DNA of 64,000 nucleotides from positions 117,403 to 181,402 of the forward strand of contig NZ_NQVN01000010.1 in the NCBI RefSeq assembly GCF_002770725.1. The letters run 5' to 3'. The notes beneath the pieces are model-generated. The model ran no database searches. It was not told where the DNA came from and saw only the letters and a program-made list of their open reading frames with translations. Both the position numbers and the translations under genes were made by a program. Source of the DNA: Pleomorphomonas carboxyditropha. GTDB lineage: Bacteria > Pseudomonadota > Alphaproteobacteria > Rhizobiales > Pleomorphomonadaceae. Shown piece after piece: positions 50,062-59,252 of the stretch (position 1 is the stretch's first letter; every line of letters begins with the position of its first letter).

Positions 50062-51531
50062 TCAGGCGTAGGCGCCGGCCGGCGCCGGCGCTTCGGATGC
50101 GTCGAGGGCGGCGGCGAGCCGCCGCTCCTCGCCATAATAGCGGGCACGGTCCCAGAATTTCGGCCGGCCGATGCCGGTCGACCGGTGCCGGCCGATCAGC
50201 CGCCCGTCGCTCTCCTCGCCGACGATGTCGTAGACGAACAGGTCCTGGGTGATCACCACGTCGCCTTCGAGGCCGACCACCTCGGTGATGTGGGTGATGC
50301 GGCGCGAGCCGTCTCTCAGGCGGGCCGCCTGGATGATCACGTCGACCGAGGTGACGATCATCTCGCGCACCGTCTTGGACGGCAGCGTGTAGCCGCCCAT
50401 GGAGATCATCGATTCGACGCGCGAGATCGCCTCGCGCGGCGAGTTGGCATGCAGCGTGCCCATCGAGCCGTCGTGGCCGGTGTTCATCGCCTGCAGGAGA
50501 TCGAAGGCCTCGGGGCCGCGCACTTCGCCGACGATGATCCGCTCGGGGCGCATGCGCAGGCAGTTCTTCACGAGGTCGCGCATGGTCACCTGGCCCTCGC
50601 CCTCGAGATTGGGCGGGCGGGTTTCCAGGCGGACGACGTGCGGCTGCTGGAGCTGGAGCTCGGCGGCGTCCTCGCAGGTGATGATGCGTTCGGTCGGCTC
50701 GATATAGGCGGTGAGGCAGTTGAGCAGCGTCGTCTTGCCGGAGCCGGTGCCGCCGGAGACCAGCACGTTGCAGCGGCAGCGGCCGATGATCTCCAGGATG
50801 GTGGCGCCTTCGGGGGTGATCGAACCGAACTTGACGAGCTGCGGCAGCGTCAGCTTGTCCTTCTTGAACTTGCGGATGGTCAGCGTCGGCCCGTCGATGG
50901 CGAGCGGCGGCGCGATGACGTTGACGCGGCTGCCGTCCGGCAGGCGGGCGTCGCAGATCGGCGAGGCTTCGTCGACGCGGCGGCCGATCTGGCTGACGAT
51001 GCGTTGGCAGATGTTCATCAACTGGACGTTGTCGCGGAAGCGCACGCCGGTCTTGACCATCTTGCCGGCCACTTCGATGAAGGTGGCGTTGGCGCCGTTG
51101 ACCATGATGTCGGCGATGTCGTCCCGGGCGAGCAGCGGCTCGAGCGGGCCATAGCCCAGCACGTCGTTGCAGATGTCGTCGAGCAGCTCTTCCTGCTCGG
51201 AGATCGACATCACCACCGCCTTCAGGGTGATGATGTCGCCGACGATGTCGCGAATCTCCTCGCGGGCGGTTTCGATATCGAGCTTGGCGAGCTGGCTGAG
51301 GTCGATGGTCTCGATCAGCGCCGAGAAGATCGACGACTTGGTGTCGTAGTAGCTGTCGGACTTGCGCCGTTCCTGCATTTCCGGCGCCGGTGCGGGCGTG
51401 GGGCGGGCAGCGGCGGCAGGGGGCGGCGTCGCCACCGGCGCGGCGGCGGCCGGTTCGACGACCCGCGCTGCCGGGGCCGTCGCCGGTTTTTCCGGTGCCG
51501 AACCGAATGAGCCACGCTTGCCAAAGGACAT
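50062..51531 (-). CDS. cpaF: Tad pilus assembly ATPase CpaF/TadA
   Basis: A 489-residue secretion ATPase that powers Flp pilus assembly at the platform. A proline/alanine-rich tail of about 50 residues is followed by the N-terminal domain. Walker A is GGTGSGKTT, the Asp box is [11 protein letters not shown], and Walker B is [15 protein letters not shown]. The alignment with CpaF includes DIMVNG, and the usual length is about 450-480. The C-terminal tail is also alanine-rich. Start at 51531 (MSFGKRG). It overlaps nothing and lies 23 bases after cpaE. Confidence 0.94.
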   Translation of the reverse strand: MSFGKRGSFGSAPEKPATAPAARVVEPAAAAPVATPPPAAAARPTPAPAPEMQERRKSDSYYDTKSSIFSALIETIDLSQLAKLDIETAREEIRDIVGDIITLKAVVMSISEQEELLDDICNDVLGYGPLEPLLARDDIADIMVNGANATFIEVAGKMVKTGVRFRDNVQLMNICQRIVSQIGRRVDEASPICDARLPDGSRVNVIAPPLAIDGPTLTIRKFKKDKLTLPQLVKFGSITPEGATILEIIGRCRCNVLVSGGTGSGKTTLLNCLTAYIEPTERIITCEDAAELQLQQPHVVRLETRPPNLEGEGQVTMRDLVKNCLRMRPERIIVGEVRGPEAFDLLQAMNTGHDGSMGTLHANSPREAISRVESMISMGGYTLPSKTVREMIVTSVDVIIQAARLRDGSRRITHITEVVGLEGDVVITQDLFVYDIVGEESDGRLIGRHRSTGIGRPKFWDRARYYGEERRLAAALDASEAPAPAGAYA

Positions 51532-51554
51532 CGAACGTCTCCTCGTCCTGGTCG

Positions 51555-52826
51555 TCAGTGCGCCTTGAGGCGCGGCAGGCGGGCGAGCAAGGGCATGAGA
51601 GCCGACTTGCGGCCGCTGCGGGCGACGCTGCGGCCGGTGAGCCGGGCGGCGAGCGCATCGAACATCTGGGCAACCGGCGAACGGGCGTTGATCTCGGCGA
51701 TCATCTGGCCGTTGTTGGTCGCCGTGCCGAACAGGGCGGCGTCGAAGGGGATGACGGCTGCGGGATCGAGCTGCAGGGCCTTCTGGAAATCGGCGGGCTT
51801 GATCTCCGGCCGCTTCGGCAGGCCGACCTGATTGATGACGAGGCGCGGCGCCTCGTCGTTGGGGCGGGCGATCTTCAACTGGTCGATGAGGTTCTTGGCG
51901 TTCCTGAGGGAGGCGAGGTCGGGCATCGCCGTGATCACCACGTCGTCGGCGGCGCCGAGCAGCCGGCGCACCCATCCCGTCCAGAGGTGCGGCAGATCGA
52001 GAATGACGGCCGGCGCACCGACGCGGGCGGCCTCCAAAATCGGATCGAAAGCCATCTCGTCGTGATCGAAGGCGCGGTCGAGGGTGGCCGGGGCGGCGAG
52101 CAGGCTCAGATTGTCGGCGCATTTGGAGAGCAGCCGGTCGAGGAAGACGTCGTCGACCCGGTCGCCGGCAGCGAGCGCGTCGGCGAGCGTCTGCGGCGGC
52201 TCCTGGTTGAAGTCGAGGCTGGCGGTACCGAAGGGCAGATCGAGATCGGCCAGCACGACGCCGCCGTCGAAGCCACGCGACAGCGAGAAGGCGACATTGT
52301 GGGCGACGGTCGACGAGCCGGCACCGCCGCGGGCGCCGATGAAAGCAATGGTCCGTCCCACCGGCTTCACATCGGGCGAAAGATAGATCTCGCCGATCTC
52401 GCGGATGACGTCGTAGAGGTCGAAGGGAGCGACCATGTACTCGGAAACACCGCGGCGCATCAGGTCGCGATAGAGGGCGACGTCGTTGTGATGGCCGATC
52501 AGCACCACCTTGGTGCCGGCGTCGCAGACGGAGGCCAACTGGTCGACCTGCTCGAGCACCTGTTCGCGCCGTTCGCGTGTTTCGACGAACAGAAGGTTGG
52601 GCGTCGGTGCGGCGACGTAGAAGTCGAGGGCGGCGGCGACGCCGCCCTGATGCACCTTGACGTGCGCCTTGGCCATGCGGCGGTCGGCGGCCGCCTGCTC
52701 CAGCACGTCGGCGACCTCCGGCGTCTCGCAGAACGCCTGGATGGCGATGCGCGGCACCGGCCTCAGCCCGTCGGCGTCGGCGGGTCGACCGGAGGTGGTG
52801 GGGACGAACGGATCGTCGATGGTCAT
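51555..52826 (-). CDS. cpaE: Tad pilus localisation protein CpaE/TadZ
   Basis: A 423-residue protein of the MinD/ParA superfamily. An N-terminal receiver-like domain (about 30-145) is followed by an ATPase domain with the deviant P-loop GARGGAGSST, lacking the usual lysine as in other CpaE proteins. LADLDLPFGTASLDFNQ is also typical. In Caulobacter CpaE directs the pilus machinery to the pole. The ATG at 52826 follows AGGAAC. The final 20 residues are basic. Confidence 0.9.
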   Translation of the reverse strand: MTIDDPFVPTTSGRPADADGLRPVPRIAIQAFCETPEVADVLEQAAADRRMAKAHVKVHQGGVAAALDFYVAAPTPNLLFVETRERREQVLEQVDQLASVCDAGTKVVLIGHHNDVALYRDLMRRGVSEYMVAPFDLYDVIREIGEIYLSPDVKPVGRTIAFIGARGGAGSSTVAHNVAFSLSRGFDGGVVLADLDLPFGTASLDFNQEPPQTLADALAAGDRVDDVFLDRLLSKCADNLSLLAAPATLDRAFDHDEMAFDPILEAARVGAPAVILDLPHLWTGWVRRLLGAADDVVITAMPDLASLRNAKNLIDQLKIARPNDEAPRLVINQVGLPKRPEIKPADFQKALQLDPAAVIPFDAALFGTATNNGQMIAEINARSPVAQMFDALAARLTGRSVARSGRKSALMPLLARLPRLKAH

Positions 52827-52838
52827 GGCCGTCGGTTC

Positions 52839-53549
52839 CTAGAAAGTCGAAGTCGGATAGGTGGCCGACGGGCTCGTTCCCTTGGCCGCCTTCTGCAGCA
52901 TTTCCCAGCGCTGCCAGCCGCGCACCGGCGTCTCGGCCCGAGGCGTCAGGAGATCGTTCGGATTCTCCACCATGGCGGCGAGATTGGCCTGGGTCGCGCA
53001 ACCGAACTCGGCGCCGTCGGTGCCCTTCTGGTTGTCGGGCATGAGGTCGGACGTCCAGCGGCCGCAAGGGGGGCTCACCGCCTTGATGCGAGCAAACCCG
53101 AGCCGGATCGGCGCGGGAACGCGGGGATCGGCGACGGTATAGGTCTGGTTTCTGAGATAGGCCGCGGCGACGCCCGATTGCCTGAGCACGGTGCGGATCT
53201 GGCGCGCGAGATAGTCGGCGGCCGCCTGATTGATCGATCCGGCGGGCGTCATCACCACCACCGGTCCGGTGGCGTTTCGCGCCGCGTCGGCGCCGAAATC
53301 GGCGACCACCGCCCGGAGCTCGGGCGAAAGGCCGCCCGTGCCGGTGCCGACCGGGATGTCCAGCGTTTGGGGCGCCTCGGTGACGGCGATCGGATAGGCG
53401 CTGCGGTAGCCGTCGGCCGGCAGGCCGTCCGTCAGCGCCTGTCCCTGCCGGTTGCAGGCGGCAAGCGCCAGCGCCAGAGCGACCGCTATCGGCTTTACGG
53501 ACCGACGCAGCCGCCTTTCGGAGCAGGTAAGCGGATTGATTGCCTGCAT
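52839..53549 (-). CDS. cpaD: Tad pilus lipoprotein CpaD
   Basis: A 236-residue lipoprotein with a lipobox ending in LALAAC near residue 32. After it come the variable N-terminal part and the conserved CpaD core: PPCGRWTSDLM and EFGCATQANLAAMVENPNDLLTPR (quoted in part: FGCATQANLAAMV). It is thought to assist the outer-membrane secretin CpaC. Start at 53549 (MQAINPLT), following GGAGTG. Cysteines in the core suggest a disulfide bond. Confidence 0.92.
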   Translation of the reverse strand: MQAINPLTCSERRLRRSVKPIAVALALALAACNRQGQALTDGLPADGYRSAYPIAVTEAPQTLDIPVGTGTGGLSPELRAVVADFGADAARNATGPVVVMTPAGSINQAAADYLARQIRTVLRQSGVAAAYLRNQTYTVADPRVPAPIRLGFARIKAVSPPCGRWTSDLMPDNQKGTDGAEFGCATQANLAAMVENPNDLLTPRAETPVRGWQRWEMLQKAAKGTSPSATYPTSTF

Positions 53550-53571
53550 GGCACTCCTCCAATGCGCCGGC

Positions 53572-54969
53572 TTAGTCATAGGAGAAGCCGTAGCGGCCCT
53601 GGTACGAACCGGAAGCGGCACCGTTGACGCGGTAGATGCGGTTGATCTGGTTGAGGAAATAGCTCTGTGCGTCCGCCTGGAAGTTGAGATTCTGGTCGGG
53701 ACGCGTGAGGGCCGACGATGCGACGGGCCTGACGAGATAGGGCGTTACGAAGACCACCAGCTCGGTCTGCTGGCGCTGGTAGGCTTCGCTTTTGAACAGC
53801 GCGCCGAGGATCGGCAGGTCGGACAGGCCCGGCGTGCCGTTGATGGTCTTGGAGATGTTGTCGCGCAGCAGGCCGCCGATGGCGATGGCGCCGCCGGACG
53901 GGACTTCGACGGTGGTTTCGGCGCCGCGTTTCTTGATGCCCGGCACGTCGGAGCTGAGCGAGGTGTCGATGTCGCTCACCTCGGTGTTGATGTTGAGGCT
54001 GATGCGGCCCGAGCTCAGCACCACCGGCGTGAACTTCAGGATGACGCCGTATTCCTTGAAGTTGATGGTGTTGCCGTTGTTGCTGACCAGCGTGTAGGGA
54101 ATCTCGCCGCCCACCACCACCTTGGCCGGCTGGCCGGAAATCGCCGTGACGTTCGGCTCGGCCAGCGTACGCACCACGCCCTGGGTCTTCAGGGCGTTGA
54201 TCATGGCCGCGAAGTGGTCCGTTCCGATGCTCAGCGCCGAACTGGTGCTGGCGTCGCCTATGCCGAACAGCTTGGTGGAGTCGGAGGATAGTCCCGCCAG
54301 GTTCGAGGTGAGATTGTTGGGAGAGCTCGCCGCGGCGACGACGCCCCCCGCCGCGGCCATGTCGATGCCGAGCTTCCTGACGGTGTTTTTCTCCACCTCG
54401 GCGATGACGACGCGAAGGTTGACCTGATCCGAGCCGGAAACGGTGATCGAATTGACGATCTTGTCGGTCGAGCCGACGAACTTGGCGGCGATATTGGCGG
54501 CGGTGGCCGCCGCTTCGGCCGAGGTGACGGTGCCCGACAGCACCAGCGAATCGCCGAGCGACTGCGCCTTGATGTGCGAGCCGGGAATGACGTCGGCGAG
54601 GGTGCTTTCGAGGCCGACGGTGTCGCGACCGATCACCAGCTCGAAATGGGCGATCTGGCGATTGCCGCTGCCGAACAGGAAGATGTTGGCCTCGCCGACG
54701 CTCATGCCGATCAGGTAGATCTTGCGATTGTTGCGCACCACCGCGTCGGCGACCGCCGGGTTGGACACCAGAACGTCGCGGATATCCTCGGGCAGGTCGA
54801 TGACCATCGACTTGTTGAGACCGAGGTTGATGACCCGGCCTTCGATGTCGGCGACCGAGCTGATGGCGGCGGGATCGGCGGCGCGGGCGGTTTCGAGGGG
54901 AAATGCGAGGCCGGCAGCGAAAAGACCCGCGAAAGAGAGGGTCAGCGCTAGAGCGTTTGCTCGTTTCAT
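53572..54969 (-). CDS. cpaC: Tad pilus outer-membrane secretin CpaC/RcpA
   Basis: A 465-residue secretin that forms the outer-membrane pore. The signal peptide (residues 1-30, MKRANALALTLSFAGLFAAG...ARA) is followed by the pilus N-domain, a BON-like domain and the secretin domain with the VPSGGAIAIGGLLRDNI signature and a C-terminal beta lip. The first seven codons and the start ATG lie inside a RIME-type repeat, so the repeat supplies the n-region of the signal peptide. No ribosome site is visible just upstream, and the open frame extends to 55110 inside the repeat. The reading frame is otherwise intact. Confidence 0.9.
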   Translation of the reverse strand: MKRANALALTLSFAGLFAAGLAFPLETARAADPAAISSVADIEGRVINLGLNKSMVIDLPEDIRDVLVSNPAVADAVVRNNRKIYLIGMSVGEANIFLFGSGNRQIAHFELVIGRDTVGLESTLADVIPGSHIKAQSLGDSLVLSGTVTSAEAAATAANIAAKFVGSTDKIVNSITVSGSDQVNLRVVIAEVEKNTVRKLGIDMAAAGGVVAAASSPNNLTSNLAGLSSDSTKLFGIGDASTSSALSIGTDHFAAMINALKTQGVVRTLAEPNVTAISGQPAKVVVGGEIPYTLVSNNGNTINFKEYGVILKFTPVVLSSGRISLNINTEVSDIDTSLSSDVPGIKKRGAETTVEVPSGGAIAIGGLLRDNISKTINGTPGLSDLPILGALFKSEAYQRQQTELVVFVTPYLVRPVASSALTRPDQNLNFQADAQSYFLNQINRIYRVNGAASGSYQGRYGFSYD

Positions 54970-55053
54970 GGAAACGCGAAAACACTCTATCTTTTTGAAT
55001 TGACGCATTTTCTTCACGCGAACCGGTGTCCACTTCGCTCGAAAATGCTCTAG
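54948..55053. repeat. RIME-type element overlapping the 5' end of cpaC
   Basis: A complete 106-base copy bounded by CTAGAGC and GCTCTAG. It has the palindrome AGAGCGTTTGCTCG...CGCGAAAACACTCT, the linker ATCTTTTTGAATTGACGC and the palindrome GCATTTTC...GAAAATGC. It spans the cpaC start codon and most of the gap to cpaB. It matches 29642-29745 and 63467-63548. It is the only copy found between two codirectional genes. Confidence 0.92.
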
Positions 55054-55106
55054 GCAGCGGTTCATGACCGGGTTTCCTGCGGTTGCGGTCGGTCGGGGCG
55101 CTTGGT

Positions 55107-55901
55107 TCATGGCGCTTGCTGGGCCGTGACGCGAGAGACGACGCCGAATTTCACGACGGCGACGCCGGTGGGCTTGCGCTGGCGGGCAGCCGGCTGGTCG
55201 TTATCGACAAGGGGACGGAGCGCCAGCGAGATCGAGCCGATCTGCTGGGCCTGGGTGACGAGCTCGGTCTGGTCGGGCGTGAGCTCCAGCGTTGCGGTGT
55301 TCTGCGCCACGATCGACGGCTGCTTGTCGTCGCCGGTCTGCTGCACCGATTGATCGATGGCCAGCACCCTTATGTCGGTCAGGATGGTCTCGGCGACGGC
55401 CTCGCCGGCATCCTTCTGGCGCACCAGGAGAATGTCGACGCGATCCTCCGGCAGGATGAAGCCGCCGGCCGTCGAGGCGGCGTTGACGCGGACCGCCACG
55501 GCGCGCATGCCCTCGGGCAGGACGGCGGACAGGAAGCCGCGGTCGGACCGCACCAGCTTGGCCTTGCGGATCGGCTCGCCGGCCAGGATGGGGCTGCGCG
55601 CCAGCATGCTCTTCAGATCGGTGACGGCATCCGGTTCAGCCGATCGTTGAATATAGCCGTCGCTGAGTCCGTCCTTCGGCCAGGGTTTCCAACTGACGTT
55701 TTCCGCATCGACGGTCTTGCCGACGCCGATATCCTTGGCGGCAACGAGCACGTCTTCGAGGTCGATCGGCGGCGCCACCGGCTGGGCGGCAACCGTCCGG
55801 GGGGTGTCCGGCGCGCGGGTGCCGATCCGGGTCGCTATGAGGCCGGCGCCGGCGGCGGCACCGACGGCGACGAGCAGGATGACCAGTTGGATCGGGCGCA
55901 T
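55107..55901 (-). CDS. cpaB: Tad pilus assembly protein CpaB
   Basis: A 264-residue protein with an N-terminal signal/anchor (about 4-26) and an SAF-type domain (APPIDLEDVLVAAKDIGVG, then DLKSMLARSPILAGEPI), followed by the CpaB core RVDILLV and ATLELTPDQTELV. It lies in the periplasm and aids secretin assembly. Start at 55901 (MRPIQLV); the ATG at 55955 would add 18 residues. It precedes cpaC with only the repeat between, and a 151-base gap separates it from cpaA. Confidence 0.92.
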   Translation of the reverse strand: MRPIQLVILLVAVGAAAGAGLIATRIGTRAPDTPRTVAAQPVAPPIDLEDVLVAAKDIGVGKTVDAENVSWKPWPKDGLSDGYIQRSAEPDAVTDLKSMLARSPILAGEPIRKAKLVRSDRGFLSAVLPEGMRAVAVRVNAASTAGGFILPEDRVDILLVRQKDAGEAVAETILTDIRVLAIDQSVQQTGDDKQPSIVAQNTATLELTPDQTELVTQAQQIGSISLALRPLVDNDQPAARQRKPTGVAVVKFGVVSRVTAQQAP

Positions 55902-56052
55902 GATGTTGCCTCGCGACAAAGGACGACGAGCGTTCCACTCGGGGTCCAAGTACACGGGGTAACGCTGAATTTATGGTTAATAGGTTGTTGGAAATCGTCT
56001 CGGTTTGTAGCGGCCGTTCAGGAATCGTCAGGAATTGGCGGTCCCTGCCGGT

Positions 56053-56565
56053 TCACGCTTTCGCAAGAGCGAGAAACCATTGCGTATCGGGAAAGACGAC
56101 CAGCGCGGCGGCGGCGAGCGCCACGCCATAGGGGACGCCGGCGCCCCTTTCGTGCAGGCGCAAGGCTGGAGGCCAGCCGAGCAGCGCGGCGGGCAGCGGG
56201 AACGCGCGAAAGCCGAGGATGACCAGCGACAGCGCTCCGCCGAACAGGGCGGTCAGCGCCAGGAAAGGTAGAGCCTGTTCAATGCCGAGCCAGAGCACGA
56301 TGGCCGAGGCGAACTTGGCGTCGCCGCCACCGAGGAAACCGAAGGCGAACAGGGCGAAAGTGCCGGCGAGCAGGCCGAGGCCGACGAGAAGATGAATGCC
56401 GATCGTCGCGAGCGGCAGGCCGGACAGAAGCGCCAGCGCCAGGAAGGCAACAGCGAGCGCCGCCGGGAAGCGGTTCGGAATTTGCATGGTCAGGAGATCG
56501 TAACAGGCAGCGACCGTAACCACGATAGGGAAGATAGCAACGAAAAGGGTCGCAACGATCTGCAC
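56053..56565 (-). CDS. cpaA: Tad prepilin peptidase CpaA/TadV
   Basis: A 170-residue membrane aspartic protease that cleaves Flp and pseudopilins. The catalytic aspartates are in CYDLLTMQIPNR and GGGDAKF. Six helices are predicted, fewer than in type IV PilD because the N-terminal methylase part is missing. I chose a GTG start at 56565, which follows CGGAG; an ATG at 56592 is possible but has no ribosome site. It lies between flp and cpaB. The gap on each side exceeds 150 bases, so separate promoters are possible. Confidence 0.9.
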   Translation of the reverse strand: MQIVATLFVAIFPIVVTVAACYDLLTMQIPNRFPAALAVAFLALALLSGLPLATIGIHLLVGLGLLAGTFALFAFGFLGGGDAKFASAIVLWLGIEQALPFLALTALFGGALSLVILGFRAFPLPAALLGWPPALRLHERGAGVPYGVALAAAALVVFPDTQWFLALAKA

Positions 56566-56662
56566 GGAATTTCTCCGGGATGCCTCAGGCATGAAGTACG
56601 GCGACCGACGCTAGCCGAGTGGGGTAAACGGCATCTGAATGGCAAGGATCGTCCAAACGCGT

Positions 56663-56691
56663 AAGGGGAGGCCGTTCTAGCCTCCCCTTTT
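56663..56691. terminator. hairpin between flp and cpaA
   Basis: AGGGGAGGC-CGTTCTA-GCCTCCCCT is a perfect nine-pair stem. TTTT follows on the plus strand, while on the minus strand only TTA follows. In the direction of flp it could terminate partly or protect the 3' end of the pilin mRNA, giving more pilin than machinery. Confidence 0.75.
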
Positions 56692-56786
56692 GGAACTGAA
56701 TTCAGCAGGCCCGCGCCAGAGCGACACATCCGGCCTCGCCCTCGACTTCCGGTTGGAAGCAGCCACGCAGAACTTCCACCTGGGTC

Positions 56787-56960
56787 TCAGGTAGCGTTCT
56801 TCATCTTGCCGGCAATCGAGTTGAAGCTAGCGGCGATGTTATTGCCCAAGAGGCCGGCGGCAGAGATGATGGCAACGGCGATCAGCGAGGCGATCAGGCC
56901 GTATTCGATGGCGGTGGCGCCGGACTCGTCCTTGAGGAAACGCGACACGAGAGCCTTCAT
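56787..56960 (-). CDS. flp: Flp-family type IVb pilin
   Basis: A 57-residue prepilin. The cleavage site is DESG/ATAIEYGL, with the required Glu and Tyr at positions +5 and +6 and a hydrophobic stretch of about 20 residues (IASLIAVAIISAAGLLGN). CpaA would cleave after the glycine. The mature pilin is 42 residues. The ATG at 56960 (MKALVSRF) is preferred over 56981. A hairpin downstream separates it from cpaA. It is the major structural subunit of the pilus encoded here. Confidence 0.94.
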   Translation of the reverse strand: MKALVSRFLKDESGATAIEYGLIASLIAVAIISAAGLLGNNIAASFNSIAGKMKNAT

Positions 56961-57369
56961 TTGAGGTACTCCTAAGCTCACTTATCTGACAGCACAGGTT
57001 CGAAGGTCTAATTTCGCCTGACCCGTCTGAACCGCGGTCAACATAGGCTGCGAGCTATTTCCAGCGAGTTAAGGTGATCGATGAAACTTGACCCTATTGG
57101 CAGAAGTCGGTGGATGGTTAAAGTTAACTGAACGCGCAGGCAAAAAACTCTTCTTTTACCTGTCCATTGACCAACGATGCATCCCGATAGGGCCAGAAAC
57201 TGCTTTTTCTGTTCAAAAAATGGCGCTTGCCGGTGTGGTCAATTTGGAAGGCATTCTGACGCATCGATCCTTTCGTCGGGCTGGAGCGCAGAGAAGAGCA
57301 AGGCCGTTGGCGCTTTGTTTACCAACTCCCGGCATGATCGCGGTGAACAGATGGTTACCGGAGCGTCCC
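56961..57369. other. 409-base divergent promoter region of the Tad locus
   Basis: No gene is visible. The region lies between flp and the plus-strand pilus genes, is clearly more AT-rich than its surroundings, and should contain both promoters. TTGACCCTATTGG at 57088 and TTAA half-sites at 57069, 57118 and 57124 are present, but there is no complete TTAA-N7-TTAA box. Confidence 0.65.
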
Positions 57370-57906
57370 ATGTCCACGAGGCTCGTTCGTTCGGCTCTAC
57401 TGGCTGCGGTTCTCGCCGGACCGATGGTCCTCATGGCTGTCCAGGGCCATGCCGCCGACATGGTGAAGGTCGAGCTCGACCAGGCCAGGATCTACCGGTT
57501 GGCGGCACCGGCCAGTACCATCGTGATCGGTAATCCGGCGATCGCCGACGCAACGCTGCAAGACGCGCAGACGCTCATCGTGACCGGACGGGCCTACGGC
57601 CAGACCAATCTCATCGTTCTCGACGAGCAGGGCGAGACCATCACCGATGTCCAGCTTGCCGTACTCGCCGCATCGGAGAATCTCGTCACGGTCTACAAGG
57701 GCGCCAAGCGACAGTCGCTGAGCTGCCTTCCGGAGTGCCAGCCCACTGCCGTGCCGGGCGACGATTCGGAGCATTTCGGCGGCATCCTCGGGCAGGTCGC
57801 CCAGCACAACGGTGCCGGCAGTAGCAGCCCGGCCACCGCCTCGACCGGCGGTACTGGCGGCGGCACTGCCAACGCTTCGGCCCAAGCCGCTCCGGCCAGC
57901 CAGTAG
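57370..57906 (+). CDS. pilus assembly N-terminal domain protein (CpaC-N-like)
   Basis: A 178-residue exported protein. A signal peptide (1-29) is followed by a domain like the N-terminal domain of secretins (T2SS-T3SS_pil_N): VKVELDQARIYRLAAPASTIVIGNPAIADATL and the ILVTGRAYGQTNLIVLD-like segment (LIVTGRAYGQTNLIVLD). The rest, with two cysteines (SCLPEC), ends in a glycine/alanine/serine-rich tail. It has no secretin pore, so it may be an accessory of CpaC or compete with it. The ATG at 57370 starts MSTRLVRS. It heads the plus-strand unit with the pseudopilin genes. Confidence 0.85.
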   Translation: MSTRLVRSALLAAVLAGPMVLMAVQGHAADMVKVELDQARIYRLAAPASTIVIGNPAIADATLQDAQTLIVTGRAYGQTNLIVLDEQGETITDVQLAVLAASENLVTVYKGAKRQSLSCLPECQPTAVPGDDSEHFGGILGQVAQHNGAGSSSPATASTGGTGGGTANASAQAAPASQ

Positions 57907-57989
57907 AATGTGACCGGCTACACCGCTTGGTAAGGTGTTCGAGGCAAACTCCGTCCCTGCGAGCCAATTCGCTGCGGGGAGAAGTCTCG

Positions 57990-58562
57990 TTGCGCCTGAT
58001 CTGGCCCTTCCATCATTGCCGCCCGGCGACCGTTATGGCCGACGGAGCGCCGCAGCGTGTGCGACTTCTCGATGACCGCCGTGGCGCGGTGGCCATGGAG
58101 TTCGCCATCGTCTCGATTCCGTTCTTCCTGCTGCTGTTTGCCATCTTCGAGATGGCATTGATGTTCTTCATCGGCCAGGTACTCGATACGGCCACCATGT
58201 CGGCGTCCCGGCTGATCCGGACGGGCGAGGCTAAGGCGCAATCGCTCACCCAGGACCAGTTCAAGGCGAAGATCTGTGCTGGTATGGTCAGCCTCGTTAA
58301 CTGTGACGCGCGGCTTTATGTCGACGTCCAGTCCTATTCGAGTTTCGGCTCCTATACGCCGACGAGTCCGCTCGACAAGGACGGCAATATCTCCTCGACC
58401 AAATATACCAGCGGCAACAAAAGCGAGATCATCGTCGTCCGCAGTTTCTACGCCTGGCCGGTTATGTTCGACCTGCTGGCGCGCAGCACGACGCGGTTGG
58501 CGAGCGGCGACCAGCTGCTCGGTGCCGTTGTTGCCTTCCAGACGGAACCTTTCCCATGGTAG
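57990..58562 (+). CDS. TadE-type pseudopilin
   Basis: A 190-residue TadE-like protein. The prepilin-type segment is RRGAVAMEFAIVSIPFFLLL (residues about 36-55), with the FxxxE-type glutamate in place, so CpaA may process it. The remainder is an extracytoplasmic domain with two cysteines. A TTG start at 57990 follows GGGGAG; ATG 58035 is an alternative with a weaker ribosome site. It overlaps the next gene by seven bases, showing translational coupling. Its role is as a minor pilus subunit. Confidence 0.82.
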   Translation: MRLIWPFHHCRPATVMADGAPQRVRLLDDRRGAVAMEFAIVSIPFFLLLFAIFEMALMFFIGQVLDTATMSASRLIRTGEAKAQSLTQDQFKAKICAGMVSLVNCDARLYVDVQSYSSFGSYTPTSPLDKDGNISSTKYTSGNKSEIIVVRSFYAWPVMFDLLARSTTRLASGDQLLGAVVAFQTEPFPW

Positions 58563-59143
58563 TGCGATTCCGATCGATGACGGCTGGCCTTGCCCGGCTC
58601 GGGCAGCGTTTCGCAAGGGAACGCGGCGGCGTGTCGGCGGTGGAGTTCGCACTGATCCTGCCGCTGATGCTGATGATCTACGCCGGCTGCAGCGAGGTGA
58701 CGACGGCTCTCATCATCGATCGCAAGGTCAGCCGCGCCGCCAGCACCATCTCCGATCTCGTCGCCCAGCAAACCTCGGTCAGTACGAGCTCGATGAACGG
58801 CATCTTCGACGCGACGACAGCCATTCTCGAGCCATATAATTCTTCCATAGCCAAAGTGGTGGTGGTCGTCATCGACATCACCTCTTCCGGGCAGAAGGTT
58901 GCCTGGTCGAGGGCGCGCCATGATACCGCCGCGACCGCAAACGCAGCACCGCCCACCGGTCTCGCGGTTCCAAGCGATATTGCCTCGGCCGGCAGCGAGG
59001 TGGTGGTCGGCCGGGTTACATATGCCTACAGCTCTCCCTTCGCCGACGTCATGAAGAGCATTACCGGCAGGACAGCCTATAATCTTGGCCACATCTTCTA
59101 CCTGAAGCCACGGCAGGGAACGACGATCGCTTTCACCAGCTAG
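58556..59143 (+). CDS. TadE/TadG-type pseudopilin
   Basis: A 195-residue minor pseudopilin. After a basic N-terminus comes the prepilin-like segment ERGGVSAVEFALILPLMLMI with the conserved glutamate. The extracytoplasmic domain follows. It lacks the von Willebrand factor region of full TadG. It starts at 58556, inside the end of the previous gene. An internal ATG at 58577 is also possible. Together with the preceding gene it forms a two-pseudopilin pair. Confidence 0.82.
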   Translation: MVVRFRSMTAGLARLGQRFARERGGVSAVEFALILPLMLMIYAGCSEVTTALIIDRKVSRAASTISDLVAQQTSVSTSSMNGIFDATTAILEPYNSSIAKVVVVVIDITSSGQKVAWSRARHDTAATANAAPPTGLAVPSDIASAGSEVVVGRVTYAYSSPFADVMKSITGRTAYNLGHIFYLKPRQGTTIAFTS

Positions 59144-59252
59144 CCAGCGGACGCCGAGGGGATGCTTGCCGCGAATTCGCTCCGGCCGAAGGCAGAAGGC
59201 GACAGTTAACGAGCCGGCAAGACCGGGCTGCTAAGGTGGTTGAACGTATGGC

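Noticed and set aside
57069..57127. CtrA control of the pilus promoter
   Set aside because: TTAA occurs three times but never with seven bases between two copies, so only half-sites are present.
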